A DNA stretch of 64,000 bases from Dactylonectria macrodidyma (taxonomy: Eukaryota > Ascomycota > Sordariomycetes > Hypocreales > Nectriaceae), in the NCBI GenBank assembly GCA_020744425.1, contig JAGMUV010000002.1:5562501-5626500 (forward strand), in the 5' to 3' direction. Below are positions 21,568-32,617 of this stretch, in pieces. The position numbers and the translations under genes are program-made. Each line of letters starts with the position of its first letter. Within the stretch, counting starts at the first letter, position 1. Below the pieces are notes generated by a model, which saw only the letters and a list, made by a program, of their open reading frames with translations, did no database searches and had not been told where the DNA came from.

Positions 21568-23714
21568 GGCTGGGGCTGAGGCGCGGGACGTTTCATGAGG
21601 TGGTGGGACAAAGGAGTGCCAGGACAGTTAACGAGCGCTTTCCAGGAATGGGGTCTGTTCCAACTTGTTCTTTCAGTGCATCTCTTTTCTTTTTATTTCC
21701 TAAACGTGTTTACATAGTGTGCGGTTTCTTTATGGGGTTCCTGTGGCTGGGGGGGGTGGGGGGCAGGTTGCATGTAGTGGGTGATTGATGTAAAACAGAT
21801 ACTGGCTGATACTAGGTCGGAAGGTATTGAACCATACAAAATGAGCGAGATTTTACTACATCTTGACTTGCCTTGAAATACTAGCTCCGCCTACATATCA
21901 GCCCTACATACTAACTATCAGTTGCTGGGCAAACTGGTGACGACCAAAACAAAAGATGAGGGGCGTGATTCATGGGTTCCAACTTAGCAGACATATTATG
22001 CTTATCATGATACTATTCCACTCTTCATGTTAGGCCTGATCATGTCTATGCCGACCACTCACGGTCGATCATTCTTTCTACCGTGTCTTTGCTGGGTTAA
22101 CGGGCATGGTATTCTTTGGATTGGTTGCTGTGGCGGATATCGCGGCCGCATGATGACGTATCGTGCATGTCGCCGGCGTTGTCGGGTTCACTGGGGCGAG
22201 TGCCAGGAATAGCAATGTCGGGAAATGCAGCCTAATGATTGGTTGTTGTCGCTGTTGCCATACTCAGCCACTGCTGACTGAAAGCAGCCAGCACCAGTCA
22301 TAATGCTCGGCTCATTATTTTTATGCCCAGCAGTGAAAGGCCAAGACAGGTCTTGGTCAGGGATGACTCACGTGATAGTGCAGTAGAACCAAAGAAATGA
22401 ACTTTGGACTCAAGTGTCCAAGAAGGTGTGCTGAAGCTAAAGGCAGCTGGGACATCTGGGGCCGCAGCGGGCCACGCCATCAATCCACGAGGCCACGCCA
22501 TTCTTTTTTTCCGTATGTGAGCGTCCATGCAATTTTCGACATGTCTGGCATGACTGGCATGACTGTTTCAGTAACACGATGATGACTCGATCGAAGAGCC
22601 AATCTGGGCAAGCTGAGTTGTTCCATCATTCCCGTCTGGTGTGCTATGTACAAAGTACTGTGCGCCCTTCCCATTCATCTTTTTCTTGGAACCCTGTTCG
22701 CCTTGTGGCTCTGACTGGCTGTTTGTGTCTGTTCTTATCTGAGGTTGCTGCTATAGTGCTCTGAGACCCAAGTCGCCCACCAGCCCGTTTTCTGCCCTTC
22801 TCCACTCACACGGGCTCTGTCGATCAATCAAGGCCACGCAACATCCTGAGCTAAAGGTGTAGTACGGGCAGCGCTCGGCAAGGTACAGCATCCTTGGGCA
22901 CATAGCTGCCGCATGTCCACGAAATCGAGGTACCTTGGTTTGTACCGACTGTACCTGCTGGGACACCAACGCAGGAGTACTGCCCTTGTCTATCACCAAC
23001 CCCTGTCTACTCCCTGTCAGCCCCCCAATCCCCTGCTCCTTGCGGCAAATCTATTCGACACCACGTTCTCTCAGCCTGGCTATGGCTTGGCTGACTCGTG
23101 TTCCTCCCGTCTTTGACTACACTACGAGTTGCACCTTGAACCTTGGATTCTTCCTTCCTGTCCCTGAGTACCGCAACCAACTCTCGCTTTTTGGGTTTGC
23201 AACACAGAATCCCATTCACTTTCTCGTCGATGCCTCACACTCGCTTCACCTAACTTCACGTCATCTCTCCGTTTCCGTACTATTCTTGGTAGTTTAGTTT
23301 TCCTTCTTGATTTAATTACTGCCTCCTCCTTTACTCTCGCTCGTCCACCCAATTTCGAGCTCTAGCCCAGGCCCAGGCCTTGGTTCCGGCTTGCGTCGCC
23401 CATCACCAATCGCTCGCTACATTCCTCCTCATCCTTCCCCCCTTCGTCCCATTTTAGCATTTGACAAGGCCGAGCTCGACTCCTGAGACTGTACTTGGGG
23501 CCCACCCTCGTCGCGTTGCGAAACAGATCGCCCTCTCGTCAAAGCTTGGGACTACCCAACCGTTTGCGCGCTACCCTCCTCACGACGACTTTCCATCTCC
23601 TGCCAGGTAGCATCTGGAATCTTCACCCGCGATACAGTTGACAATCGATCCCACCACCTAATAGTTAGCTTCCTCCGACCACCCCCTGATTGAGGCTCCC
23701 AACCGCTTGCCCTC
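21568..23714. promoter_or_regulatory. Intergenic upstream region and pyrimidine-rich leader of the apyrase gene
   Basis: About 2.1 kb. No family-like protein is seen. From about 22,970 to 23,714 the plus strand is C/T-rich with several short ATG-started frames, as expected of a long 5' leader. The remainder holds only short unrelated open frames. Confidence 0.4.
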
Positions 23715-25804
23715 ATGGGTAAATCATGTCAGTCGCCTTCCTCTCCAATCCCTCCACCCTCGCTCCAAGCTGACGATTCTCTCATCACACAGCCCAATAT
23801 GGTGTCATACTTGACGCTGGTTCCTCTGGAACCCGTCTCTATGTCTACAAATGGAAAAACCACGCCGCCGCCGCGAAGGGCGCCTCTGCCACAGAGCTAA
23901 AGCGACTGCCCGAGATCGAACTCGAGAAAAGCAAGAAAATCCATCCCGGCGTGTCCTCCTTCGCCGACAAAATCAGTCAGATCGGCCCCGAGCATCTCCA
24001 AGAGCTCATCGACATCGCCCTCGATGAAGTCCCCGGCCACAAGGTCGTCGAGACTCCCATCTACCTCATGGCCACCGCTGGCATGCGACTCCTCCCCGAT
24101 TACCAGCAATCTGCCTTGCTCCAGAATATGTGCACCTACCTCCGTGCCAACTCTAAATTCATCCTGCCCGACTGTGACAATCACATCCAGGTCATATCGG
24201 GCGAGACAGAGGGTCTCTACGGCTGGATCGCCGCAAATTACCTCCTCGGTGGCTTCGACGCCCCGAGAGACCACGACCATGGCAAGGACCACCACACCTA
24301 CGGCTTCCTAGACATGGGTGGCGCTTCCGCCCAGATCGCCTTTGCTCCCAATTCGACCGAGTCCGCAAAGCACGCAAACGATTTGAAGGTGGTCCGAATG
24401 CGCAACCTCGACGGCTCCCCTGCCGAGTACAAGGTCTTCACGTCTACATGGTTGGGTTTCGGTGCCAACAAGGCCCGCGATCGCTTTGTCGAAAGCCTGC
24501 AGGAAACCTATGCCGACGTAAAGGAGCTTCCCGATCCTTGCATGCCCAAAGGCCTGCGCACCACGCTCACCGGTGAGCCCATTGAAGGCGACAGCAACGA
24601 GCCCACTTTACTCGGAACCGGCTTGTTTGATGAGTGTTTGCGCAAGACGTATCCTCTACTGGGTAAAGAACTCCCCTGCGAGGATCAACCGTGTCTCATC
24701 AATGGCCAACATGTGCCTGCCATTGATTTCGACATCAATCATTTCGTGGGTGTCTCCGAGTATTGGCACACGACTCATGGCATATTTGGTGGCAAGCATA
24801 AGGCATACGATCTTGCCACCTACCAGAACAAGGTCATGGAGTTCTGTAGCCGCGATTGGGACGATATCGAGGAAGACATGGACCTCGAGAAGCGCAAGAA
24901 GTCCAAGGGAGAAAAGGCTGAGGAGGCTAGGCAGGCATGCTTCAAGGCTTCATGGCTTATCAATATGCTCTATGACGGAATCGGTATCCCCCGAGTCGGA
25001 CTGGAGGGTGGTGCTGGGTCCAACTCGACCAAGGATGATTCGGAGCATGACAAGGGGTTCGCCGATCCTTTCAAACCGATGGACAAGATTGACGGCGTCG
25101 AATTGAGCTGGACCTTGGGAAAGATGGTTCTCTACGCAGCCGGCCAGGTGCCTCCATCGTCAGACGACGGCCTGCCTGTCGGATTCGGAAGCAACGTGGA
25201 GTCGGGTACTCCGGATGATTTTGAGCTCGCAGGATCAAGCCCGATTCCAGGGAACGTAGGCGACGACGACAATGATGACTGGGATGACATTTTGGAAAAG
25301 CCATCAGGTTCAACATCTGGCGTGTTCGCTTTCATCCTCATCCTTCTCTTGTTGGCGTTTATTTTTCGAAAACCAGAGCGGAGGAGAAAGTTGTTCAGTC
25401 TGGCTCGTCGGCGCCATCGCTCTAGCGGTCGCAAATCTGGACGAGGTTTCTCCCTGGCAAGCAAACTCTTCAGGCGAAACACACCGACATATGAGAGGGT
25501 CATGGAAGAGGGCGATTTGTCTGATTTTGAGCTTGGCGACGTAGACTCGGATGAGGATGAGCACTCTGACAGCAGTGAGGGATCACGGCAAGGACGAGCT
25601 TCAGGGCTAGCAACTCCTAAGTTTAGTGGCCGAGTAGATGAGCTGCGACCTCCACCTTCGGCCATGGACCGCTCCGGGCTGGTTGTACGGACCGAGAGCA
25701 GGGAGAGACTCTCACTTCAAACGATCAACGCCGGGCGACGAAGCCGAAATGTGAGCCCAATTCGGTCGAAGAGCCCATTCATGACGCCATTGTCGGAGGA
25801 CTAG
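23715..25804 (+). CDS. Golgi apyrase / nucleoside diphosphatase, GDA1-CD39 family (YND1-like)
   Basis: Hydrolyses nucleoside di- and triphosphates in the Golgi lumen; GMP or UMP formed drives nucleotide-sugar import for glycosylation. Exons 23715..23727 (13 nt) and 23793..25804 give 674 residues. All apyrase regions are seen: DAGSSGTR near residue 11, ATAGMR near 97, GETEGLYGWIAANYLL near 142 and GFLDMGGASAQIAF near 174. A single membrane segment (FAFILILLLLAFIF) sits near 513-530, followed by a long cytosolic tail rich in Arg, then Ser/Asp/Glu. There is no N-terminal anchor, unlike Gda1, which fits the Ynd1 layout. The tiny first exon was chosen because it supplies an ATG directly before the first apyrase motif. 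It would support the mannosylation in which the nearby ANP1 product acts. Confidence 0.92.
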
Positions 25805-26125
25805 TTGGGACACTGAAAGACATCAGCACCGACCACATGTTGGCCAGAGACGCGGGTTGGACACTGGATGGGACATTGTAGGAAACAGGCCGGCGCGCTT
25901 GGTTATCATTTTGGCGTTGGGAACAAAGGCAAGGGAATCATCGGCGTTCTGTGTGGCAACGCATGAACCAGGGTCCGCCTGGTGGGCGTTCGTTTTCTAA
26001 CACCTCTTGGTGTAAAACCTGAGGATGTATGGGCATTTGAGCTTTCGTAGGTCCATGTTAGGGCCAAGGTATTATCAGGGTGTCTTCACACAACATCCCG
26101 CTTCCATGTCTAGTGTCCATGTCTA

Positions 26126-26150
26126 ACATGACATGTCTAACGTGTCATGT
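26126..26150. other. Inverted repeat (8-bp stem, 9-nt loop)
   Basis: ACATGACA and TGTCATGT flank a 9-nt spacer, about 320 bp after the apyrase stop and just before an AATAAA. It may fold in the 3' UTR; this is only a sequence observation. Confidence 0.45.
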
Positions 26151-26170
26151 GCAATCGGTATTGGAGTCTA

Positions 26171-26176
26171 AATAAA
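26171..26176 (+). terminator. Candidate poly(A) signal of the apyrase gene
   Basis: AATAAA lies 367 nt after the apyrase stop codon and 127 nt before the end of the convergent Hikeshi gene. Other AT-rich sites could be used instead. Confidence 0.4.
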
Positions 26177-26302
26177 GTACTAGCAAAAGATTGTGAGATG
26201 ATCCAAGCACATATGTCATTTCCCAGTGAAAACAGAACGCCGCATCCCATCGCTTATAGTTACAACTCATCCAGCTGCGCATATTAACAGCTCGCAAGCG
26301 CA

Positions 26303-26896
26303 TCATTCAGACTGCTTCTCGAGGAAGCTGGGGTCTGATCGGACCCGAGACTCGAACTTGCGCCACCAGTCCTCAAACGCCTTGAGGGGTACGACCTCGA
26401 TCCCACCAGGTCCTGCCGCGCCACTAAAGCTAGAAAGAAAGTTGAAGGCGTTCTGGATAATGCGCTGGGCGAGAACCGCGGTGCTGGGCTGCGATGACGA
26501 GCCAGCTCCCGGGTTGGACGCCTTATTAGCGGCCAGTGTCTGCAGCTGGGCTGCGACCGCATCCTCTGCCTCGATTGAAATGCCAATCACTAGGCCACTC
26601 TCACCGGCAGTGACCTTAAACATTGCGCTCTCCTTGCCGGGACCGATGGCGCCGAGAAACCGGAAGTTTGGGCCAGAGCCGGAGTCAGAGCCGCTGGCAT
26701 TTGAGCCGCTAGCAAGGTAGATGGCGGCAGCCGTACCAAGCGGCAGAGATACGCCGGGGAGCATGAAGACAACGATGTGGGAGAAGGGTTTGGAGCTGGG
26801 GAGGCTGTAGAGGAGCGAGGAGGGGGAGGGCGTGGACGCCGGCTCTGTGATGAGCGGCTGACCGGCGGGGACGATGCCGAATAGGGGGGAGGACAT
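26303..26896 (-). CDS. Hikeshi/OPI10 family protein
   Basis: Fungal counterpart of Hikeshi, which carries Hsp70 into the nucleus during heat stress; yeast Opi10 affects phospholipid regulation. It is a single exon of 197 residues, in line with the family (about 200-250). The N-terminus MSSPLFGIVPAGQPL, the segment SHIVVFMLPGVSLPLGTAAAIYL, FRFLGAIGPGKESAMFKV and GISIEAEDAV are hallmark stretches. The C-terminal part has NAFNFLSSF and ends with a WWRKFESRV helix. No membrane segment or signal peptide is seen. It is convergent with the apyrase and divergent from the Nudix gene. Confidence 0.93.
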   Translation of the reverse strand: MSSPLFGIVPAGQPLITEPASTPSPSSLLYSLPSSKPFSHIVVFMLPGVSLPLGTAAAIYLASGSNASGSDSGSGPNFRFLGAIGPGKESAMFKVTAGESGLVIGISIEAEDAVAAQLQTLAANKASNPGAGSSSQPSTAVLAQRIIQNAFNFLSSFSGAAGPGGIEVVPLKAFEDWWRKFESRVRSDPSFLEKQSE

Positions 26897-27614
26897 AGCG
26901 ACTTTGCTAACCGGCGAGCGAACGGGTGAGTCTCGGTGATGCTACTCCCAGGCGTCCTTTTGATGGCGCAGCGATGGTTGGTGGTTGGTGTGAGACGATT
27001 GGGCGAGGCGATTGGGCGAGAGGTTTGCCAGCGCGAATTAGAGATGGTATCATGCACTGCAGGGTAGGCAATTGACTACCCAGGTAGGGCTGAGAACTGG
27101 GGCGACGTCAAGAAAGCAACTGAGGACGGTAACGGCGGGTGCGAGGTAATTATCGTCGGCTCTCACTAGGGTTGCTGGCAGACAGCTAGGTAGTTTGACT
27201 GATATTTATTTTTTGGAGCTGTTAACCGCGTTCGTGGGTCGCAAGCACAGAATGGCCGCGACAGTCCTACTACTTAGTTCTTTAAGTTTCTCCCATGTCC
27301 CTACCCCCCTTGTCTCACTTTGTCCCAATTCGTCTTCACCGAAATCTCCTCACGAATCGCCATTGCGCCGCGTTGCACGTCCGTCCCCAAGCCACTACCA
27401 GAAGCAAATAAATGCGTGCTTTTTTTTCTCTTTCTTTTTGGCAATTGTTCATAATATAAGGATCGGCGCCTGCAAGAAAGGGCCGCACACTTTATTCTCT
27501 TTTGCGAAATCCTTTACCTCATTCACGAGACACTTACCCTACACAAGGGCTTCTGCTACACTTACAAGAAACCGAAAACCTGGGTAGTCTCCAAGTATAC
27601 CTCACTTAGGCGGA
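26897..27614. promoter_or_regulatory. Divergent promoter region, Hikeshi / Nudix hydrolase
   Basis: About 0.7 kb between outward-reading genes. CAGGTAGG-like elements occur near 27083 and 27188. No gene is seen. Confidence 0.4.
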
Positions 27615-28672
27615 ATGGCGAAAACAAGTATTGATCTCGTTGAAGATGTTGACATGTACGCCTAGTTCCTTTGTTACATCGATCCTAGCACACCACTAAA
27701 ACAGTCACCCCTAGGTTCCCGTACTCGGAAACCAACCCCCAAGCGTTCAAGCAGATGAACCAAGGACTTTACACACTGCTGTGGGAAGACGAAGATGGCC
27801 CTTACCCCATCGGTCATGTCCCCGATCGAGTCGTCCATGAGTTGCTCAATGTGCCCGTCGATATCCGGGGTACCGTTCAGGTCGACGACGAGCGCCGCAC
27901 CTTGAAGCTGTTCCAGCAGTCGACCGAGGAAGAGCGCTCGATCTGCGTTGCCAGCGTTGCCGCCTATTGGCGCGAGAAGCAAACGTTTCCGCTACTACGC
28001 GGCTGGCGCAACGAGCTGTGGCCCGTCTACAGCCGCAAGGGCGAGCTGCTGTTCAGCATGGAGCGCGCCGCCATGGGCCTCATTGGCACCATGCGTTACG
28101 GCGTCCACATGATCGCCTACGTCCGTGACGAGTCGGCACCGCACGGCCTCCGGCTCTGGATCCCCACTCGGGCCGCCGACAAGTCGACCTTCCCAGGCAT
28201 GCTCGACAATACTGTTGCCGGCGGCCTCATGACGGCCGAGGACCCGTTTGAGTGCGTCATTCGTGAGGCGGACGAGGAGGCGAGCCTGCCCGATGCCGTC
28301 GTTCGTAGCCGCGCCAAGTTCGTTGGCAACGTTACATACATCTACATTACAGATGCCGATAAGATAGGCGAGGGAGGCTTTATTTATCCAGAGTGCCAAT
28401 GGGTCTATGATCTCGAACTACCTGCGGACGTCGTCCCGCAGCCCAAAGATGGAGAGGTCGCCAAGTTCGAGCTCTGCGACATCGACCGTGTCAAGCGCGA
28501 CCTCGCACAGGGCAGCTTCAAGCCTAACTGCGCTGTGGTCACGCTCGACTTCTTCATCCGTCACGGCATCATGACCAAGGACAATGAACCCAACCTGGAT
28601 CAGATCAAGGCGAGGGTGCGCCGCAATATCCCGTTTCCCGGCCCGCATAAGAGCAATTGGCGTCCAATTTGA
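27615..28672 (+). CDS. Nudix hydrolase with DUF4743 domain (Tnr3 C-terminal / YJR142W-like)
   Basis: Relatives remove damaged forms of thiamine pyrophosphate (oxo- and oxy-thiamine PP) by hydrolysing the diphosphate. Exons 27615..27655 and 27715..28672 give 332 residues; yeast YJR142W is 342. The N-terminal DUF4743 part includes LYTLLWEDEDGPYPIGHV and ERAAMGLIGTMRYGVH. The Nudix box at about residues 181-203 matches G-x5-E-x7-REUXEE: GGLMTAEDPFECVIREADEE, so the metal-binding glutamates are all there. It ends with FFIRHGIMTKDNEPN, as in fungal relatives. It is not fused to thiamine pyrophosphokinase, unlike fission yeast Tnr3. Substrate is inferred from family. Confidence 0.92.
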
Positions 28673-28749
28673 TGGAGCGGATCTCCGTCCCGGCGCGATG
28701 TTCTGGAGGTGATGGCAAGGGAGAAGAGTCGCACAGGCAGTTGCTTCAG

Positions 28750-28755
28750 AATAAA
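28750..28755 (+). terminator. Candidate poly(A) signal of the Nudix gene
   Basis: AATAAA lies 78 nt after the Nudix stop and upstream of the convergent RPB8 stop, so the two transcripts probably overlap at their 3' ends. Confidence 0.45.
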
Positions 28756-28881
28756 GGGATTTGTTGTATTCGAGTTCTGACTCGCTGGGGTATCATTGAC
28801 ACGACCTAGATTGGTAGATAGTTGCTTTTCTCCACTCCTGGCGCCGTTGGGTTCCGAAGGGTGAACGGTTTGCGCCATCGC

Positions 28882-29429
28882 TTATTTCTTGATGAGCAGA
28901 TAGACATTGTCTACGCGGAGGGGCGTGAGCTTCTTGATGGGGCCTTGGAGCGACATCAGAAGGCCGCCGAAGGAGACATAGGTGTTACTGTTTTTGAGAT
29001 TATCCATGTTAATTGCGTGCAAAAGAATAGAAAATGAAGACGATGACGTCGATCAAACGTGGGAAACGGCCACAAGGTAACGCACATGGTATTTCCGTCG
29101 TATGTCTCCTCAAACTTATAAATCTTGCCGTAGCACACGTAGTCGTACAAATCGGCAATGGTAGCGGGCGCATCGCCCGCCTTGCCAACGTCTCGCCAAC
29201 CCTTGTCGTCGTCCTTGGAGCCATCGAGCGAGAGCGTGGTGGACAAGACCACGTGCAAAGTATCGGAGACGGCGCAGGGAAACAGCTCCATGTTGATATC
29301 AAGCGTCATGACAGTCTGTGAGTCGCTAGATGTGCACGAGATACGAGCCACACGGTCGTACTTAGATTGGTCGTAGTCGGTGACTGTGAAGGACTCCTCA
29401 AAGAGGGTCGCGTCGCCGCCGCCGGACAT
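28882..29429 (-). CDS. RPB8: RNA polymerases I, II and III subunit RPABC3 (Rpb8)
   Basis: Shared core subunit of all three nuclear RNA polymerases. Complement exons 29086..29429 and 28882..28987, joined over a 98-nt intron, give 149 residues (yeast 146). The N-terminus has LFEESFTVTDYDQSKYDRVARI; ELFPCAVSDTLHVVLSTTL fits the OB-fold strands, and DYVCYGKIYKFEE is the conserved loop and strand. The second exon encodes YVSFGGLLMSLQG and ends DNVYLLIKK, matching yeast YSFGGLLMRLEG and AYLLIRR. The C-terminal exon was joined by frame and splice signals. It is convergent with the Nudix gene (stops 209 bp apart) and divergent from ELP4. Confidence 0.95.
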
Positions 29430-29846
29430 TATGGGCGATTAATATGCTGGTCGTTCTTGATGAGGGTGTCTGATTTGTGTTATGCCGCTGAGAGAGGCAA
29501 CAGCGAGTTGTTCGATGTCGTGGTCGTCGGAGAGAGCGTGGTGGAGATGAGAAAAGATTGGTGGTTCGGCGTCGACAGCGGAGAAAATGCTGGGTGAGAG
29601 CCGGCTTGATGTTACCAAAATGGATAGTGGGGTTATTTGCATAAAAACCATGCAGAGTTGAGCGCCGACCTGAATTATTGTGTAAGCGGGGCACGCACAG
29701 CACACTCCTTGTGTCCCAGCCATGAAGTGGAAGTGCAGCAAAGGCTCTCTTAATCAACGTATTCATTAACACCAGACTGGCCGTTTATTCTGATTCGGTT
29801 CCTTTTCATCGTCTGGGGGGTTTCGAGGATACGGAGGCAGCTCGTT
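29430..29846. promoter_or_regulatory. Divergent promoter, RPB8 / ELP4
   Basis: The ATGs of two outward genes lie 417 bp apart, so both promoters are in this interval. No other gene is seen. Confidence 0.5.
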
Positions 29847-31053
29847 ATGTCCTTCCGCAAGCGGAACGTCGTAATTGGGTCATCATCTGGGGCTTCAACA
29901 TCTATTGCCCGACAGGAGAAGTCTCTTGCACCAGGTACGAGACCATCTCCGCTGGATGGGAGACTTACGACCTCTACTGGGACGCAGTCCCTGGATCAGC
30001 TGCTGGCTGGTCATGCGGGAATGCCAATGGGGACCTCCCTACTTATTGAGGAGACGGGAACCACTGATTTCGGCGGCGTCCTCCTACGCTACTACGCTGC
30101 TGAAGGACTTGTCCAGGGGCACCAGGTCCATCTCTTAGGATTTGGCGACGGGTGGCGACGGGAGCTTCCCGGTACTGGAAGGCAGGCCAACTCGAGGAGT
30201 AGCAAAACTACGTCTTCTTCAGATGAGAAAATGAAAATTGCCTGGCGATATGAAACTCTGGGACAACGCAGTGTGCCAACCCGAGGCAAGTACATTGCAA
30301 TTCTTCCACCTCGCTTGCAATGAATCATGCTCCTCTAACTATTTGACTTGATCAGACCCTCAAGCTTCGTTAGGGCCTGGCCAAGGCACAGCCCCCTTTT
30401 GCCATACGTTTGATCTCTCGAAACGTCTCGAGAGCAACGCCATCCAGGGCGAGTTCCACGCTTCTCCCATCGATGGACTACTTGCTTCTCCCTCACAAGC
30501 TCCATTCAAGAAGTTCATTTCGGATATCACCTCGAAGATTAAGAGCTCCACGCCCTCGACTGTGCACAGGATCATTGTCCCAAGCCTCCTATCTCCAACA
30601 CTTTACAGCTCTGCGGCTAGCCAACCACGCGAGGTCCTGCAGTTCCTGCATGCATTGAGAGCTCTTCTACGCCAATTTCCTACACAAACCACAGCACTCT
30701 TGACACTGCCCATAACGCTCTTTCAGAGGTCTTCAGGCTTGACAAGGTGGATGGAGCTGCTATCTGACGGAGTGCTTGAATTAATCCCGCTTCAACATCA
30801 AGGGCCCGTGGCTAGGGAACCTGGTGGAGAAGACAAAGGTCAGGGCATGTTGCGGACTCACAGCCTTCCAGTCTTCCACGAGAAAGGAGGCGGTATTGAG
30901 GGCACTTGGGCTCGTGAGAATCTTTCGTTCAGACTGAGTAGTTCGGGTGGCCTCGTGATCGAACCTTTCAGCCTCCCTCCAGTTGGAAATGATGAAGAGA
31001 CTGCAAAAACTGCCAAGCCGAACGAAACAAAGAAGCAAGGCCTTGACTTCTAA
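29847..31053 (+). CDS. ELP4: Elongator complex subunit 4
   Basis: Part of the Elp4-Elp5-Elp6 ring, RecA-like ATPase folds that bind tRNA and help Elongator modify wobble uridines. Exons 29847..30285 and 30356..31053 give 378 residues. The N-terminus MSFRKRNVVIGSSSG, GTRPSPLDGRLTTSTGTQSLDQLLAGH and LLIEETGTTDFGGVLLRYYAAEG are typical of fungal Elp4. The intron has a GC donor (G|GCAAGT) and a GATCAG acceptor; GT alternatives nearby shift the frame into early stops. The second exon carries FHASPIDGLLASP and HRIIVPSLLSPTLY. It lies beside the tRNA-splicing gene SEN34, both read rightward. Confidence 0.93.
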
Positions 31054-31515
31054 TTATAGGACGTCGTCGAAATAGGTTTAGGGAATCCCTTGAGAGCAAT
31101 CAACAATAGAATTTCCTCATCCCAACCCTAGCACCCACAGATTGCAAAGGAACTACCCCTCCTTATCTTATCAGGCGGAGGCTTGCTGTCTTAGCTCCAC
31201 CAGGCGAAAAATTTTACCATATCCTCGGCCAACTCAGCTCGAGCTCTTCTTCCTTTTCTTTCTTCCGATCAACAACATTGAATCAGCTGGTAAGTTTCTG
31301 GATTTTCAATTTCTTGCTCGCCCTCCCTGCCCGGCCCACAACGCCACACAAGACACAATGATTATACACTTATTAATCTGTCAATCCCCTGATTTTCTGT
31401 GACGACACACAATAAATTACGAAGACGACTTATGATTATGTCTCCTCTTTACCCATTTTGCACTGCACTCGCACATGCTTGGGCCTCAGCTAACCCGCGT
31501 TGCTCATAGGATACA
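31054..31515. other. Intergenic between ELP4 and SEN34
   Basis: About 0.46 kb. The sequence TTGCTCATAG just before the SEN34 ATG resembles an intron acceptor, so a 5'-UTR intron is possible. No gene is seen. Confidence 0.4.
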
Positions 31516-32385
31516 ATGGCTGCATCAACAGCCTCAAACCCCGTGCGCATCTCCAAGATCGCTGGGCGGTTCCTCATTTTTGATGCAGACTCTGCCGCCC
31601 TCCTTCGCCGCAATGAAAACGTTAATGGTACTCTGACCGGGACAGCTCCCCAGCAACCCACCCAAAACATTTTCCTCGGCCTACCTGTGGAACTACGCCC
31701 AGAAGAGGCTGAGGCGCTCGTGAGCCGGAAGGTGGCCTATCTCGTAGACGTTGTAGCCGCTCACCAATCTGTCTTGCGGAATCCAGACCCCGACGCGAGG
31801 AATGCCTACCTGGACTCGTTAAAGACGCGGAAGCAAACAGCCCAAAGAGTCTTTGCGGAGCAAAGTGCCAAGAGGGCCGCCGAGGTTGCAGGGCGGCATG
31901 GCGCTCCCGCTTCCCGGTCAAAGAAGTCGCCGCCCACCAATGCAGATGACGATGCCCTGTTCTCCAGTAATCCGTCAGAACCTTCCAGCCGTCTTGCTGA
32001 CGGTGCTACCAAATCTCTCGGTGTTACCCCCACTTCTAGCAGCTGTCTCATTTCTCAGGAGATTGCGCGCATATTCCGGGCCGAAAACCCTACCGAGAGC
32101 CCTCTTTGTCGATTCCTGCTAAGCTCTGGCTACTACATGACGCCTGGACTCCGCTTCGGAGCAAAGTATAGTGTCTATCCTGGAGACCCTCTGCGGTTTC
32201 ACGCTCACTTTATGGCATCCCAGTACGACTGGGATGAAGAGATTCCTATCCTGGATATCGTAGCGGGTGGTAGACTGGCAACGGCTGTTAAGAAAGCTTT
32301 TCTGATAGGAGGTCAGGAACCAGGGTTGGAAGCTTCTTCGGACAGACAGGTGCGCACGTTCAGTCTGGAATGGGCTGCTATGTAA
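31516..32385 (+). CDS. SEN34: tRNA-splicing endonuclease subunit Sen34
   Basis: Catalytic subunit that cleaves the 3' splice site of intron-containing pre-tRNAs. Single exon, 289 residues (yeast Sen34 275, human TSEN34 310). The N-terminal PVRISKIAGRFLIFDADSA and IFLGLPVELRPEEAEAL stretches mark the family. The C-terminal nuclease domain begins LCRFLLSSGYYMTPGLRFGAKYSVY, and the expected triad is visible: Tyr in KYSVYPGDP near 218-221, His in RFHAHF near 229, and Lys in VKKAFLIG near 258. A Ser/Pro-rich linker at about 125-180 joins the halves. It is convergent with the membrane RING gene. Confidence 0.95.
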   Translation: MAASTASNPVRISKIAGRFLIFDADSAALLRRNENVNGTLTGTAPQQPTQNIFLGLPVELRPEEAEALVSRKVAYLVDVVAAHQSVLRNPDPDARNAYLDSLKTRKQTAQRVFAEQSAKRAAEVAGRHGAPASRSKKSPPTNADDDALFSSNPSEPSSRLADGATKSLGVTPTSSSCLISQEIARIFRAENPTESPLCRFLLSSGYYMTPGLRFGAKYSVYPGDPLRFHAHFMASQYDWDEEIPILDIVAGGRLATAVKKAFLIGGQEPGLEASSDRQVRTFSLEWAAM

Positions 32386-32617
32386 AATCCGATTAATGCT
32401 AGCTACTATGAACAATTGTGTGTCATTATAAATATCAACAATAGCCCATACCAGCTCTGAGAGGGACTCGTGCCACCAAACTCCGAAAATGAAAGGCTGT
32501 CAATAATCAACAGAAAGACGGTCCCATCGCATCGTTCCATCATGGCTCCTCGAACCGTCCCAATAAGCATTCGCGTGCGCCCGAATGCAGCACCTCGCTG
32601 ACTGACAGAGGTTTCAA

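Noticed and set aside
29398..29772. Minus-strand open frames overlapping the RPB8/ELP4 promoter
   Set aside because: Arg/Ser/His-rich chance frames without similarity; they sit across the divergent promoter.
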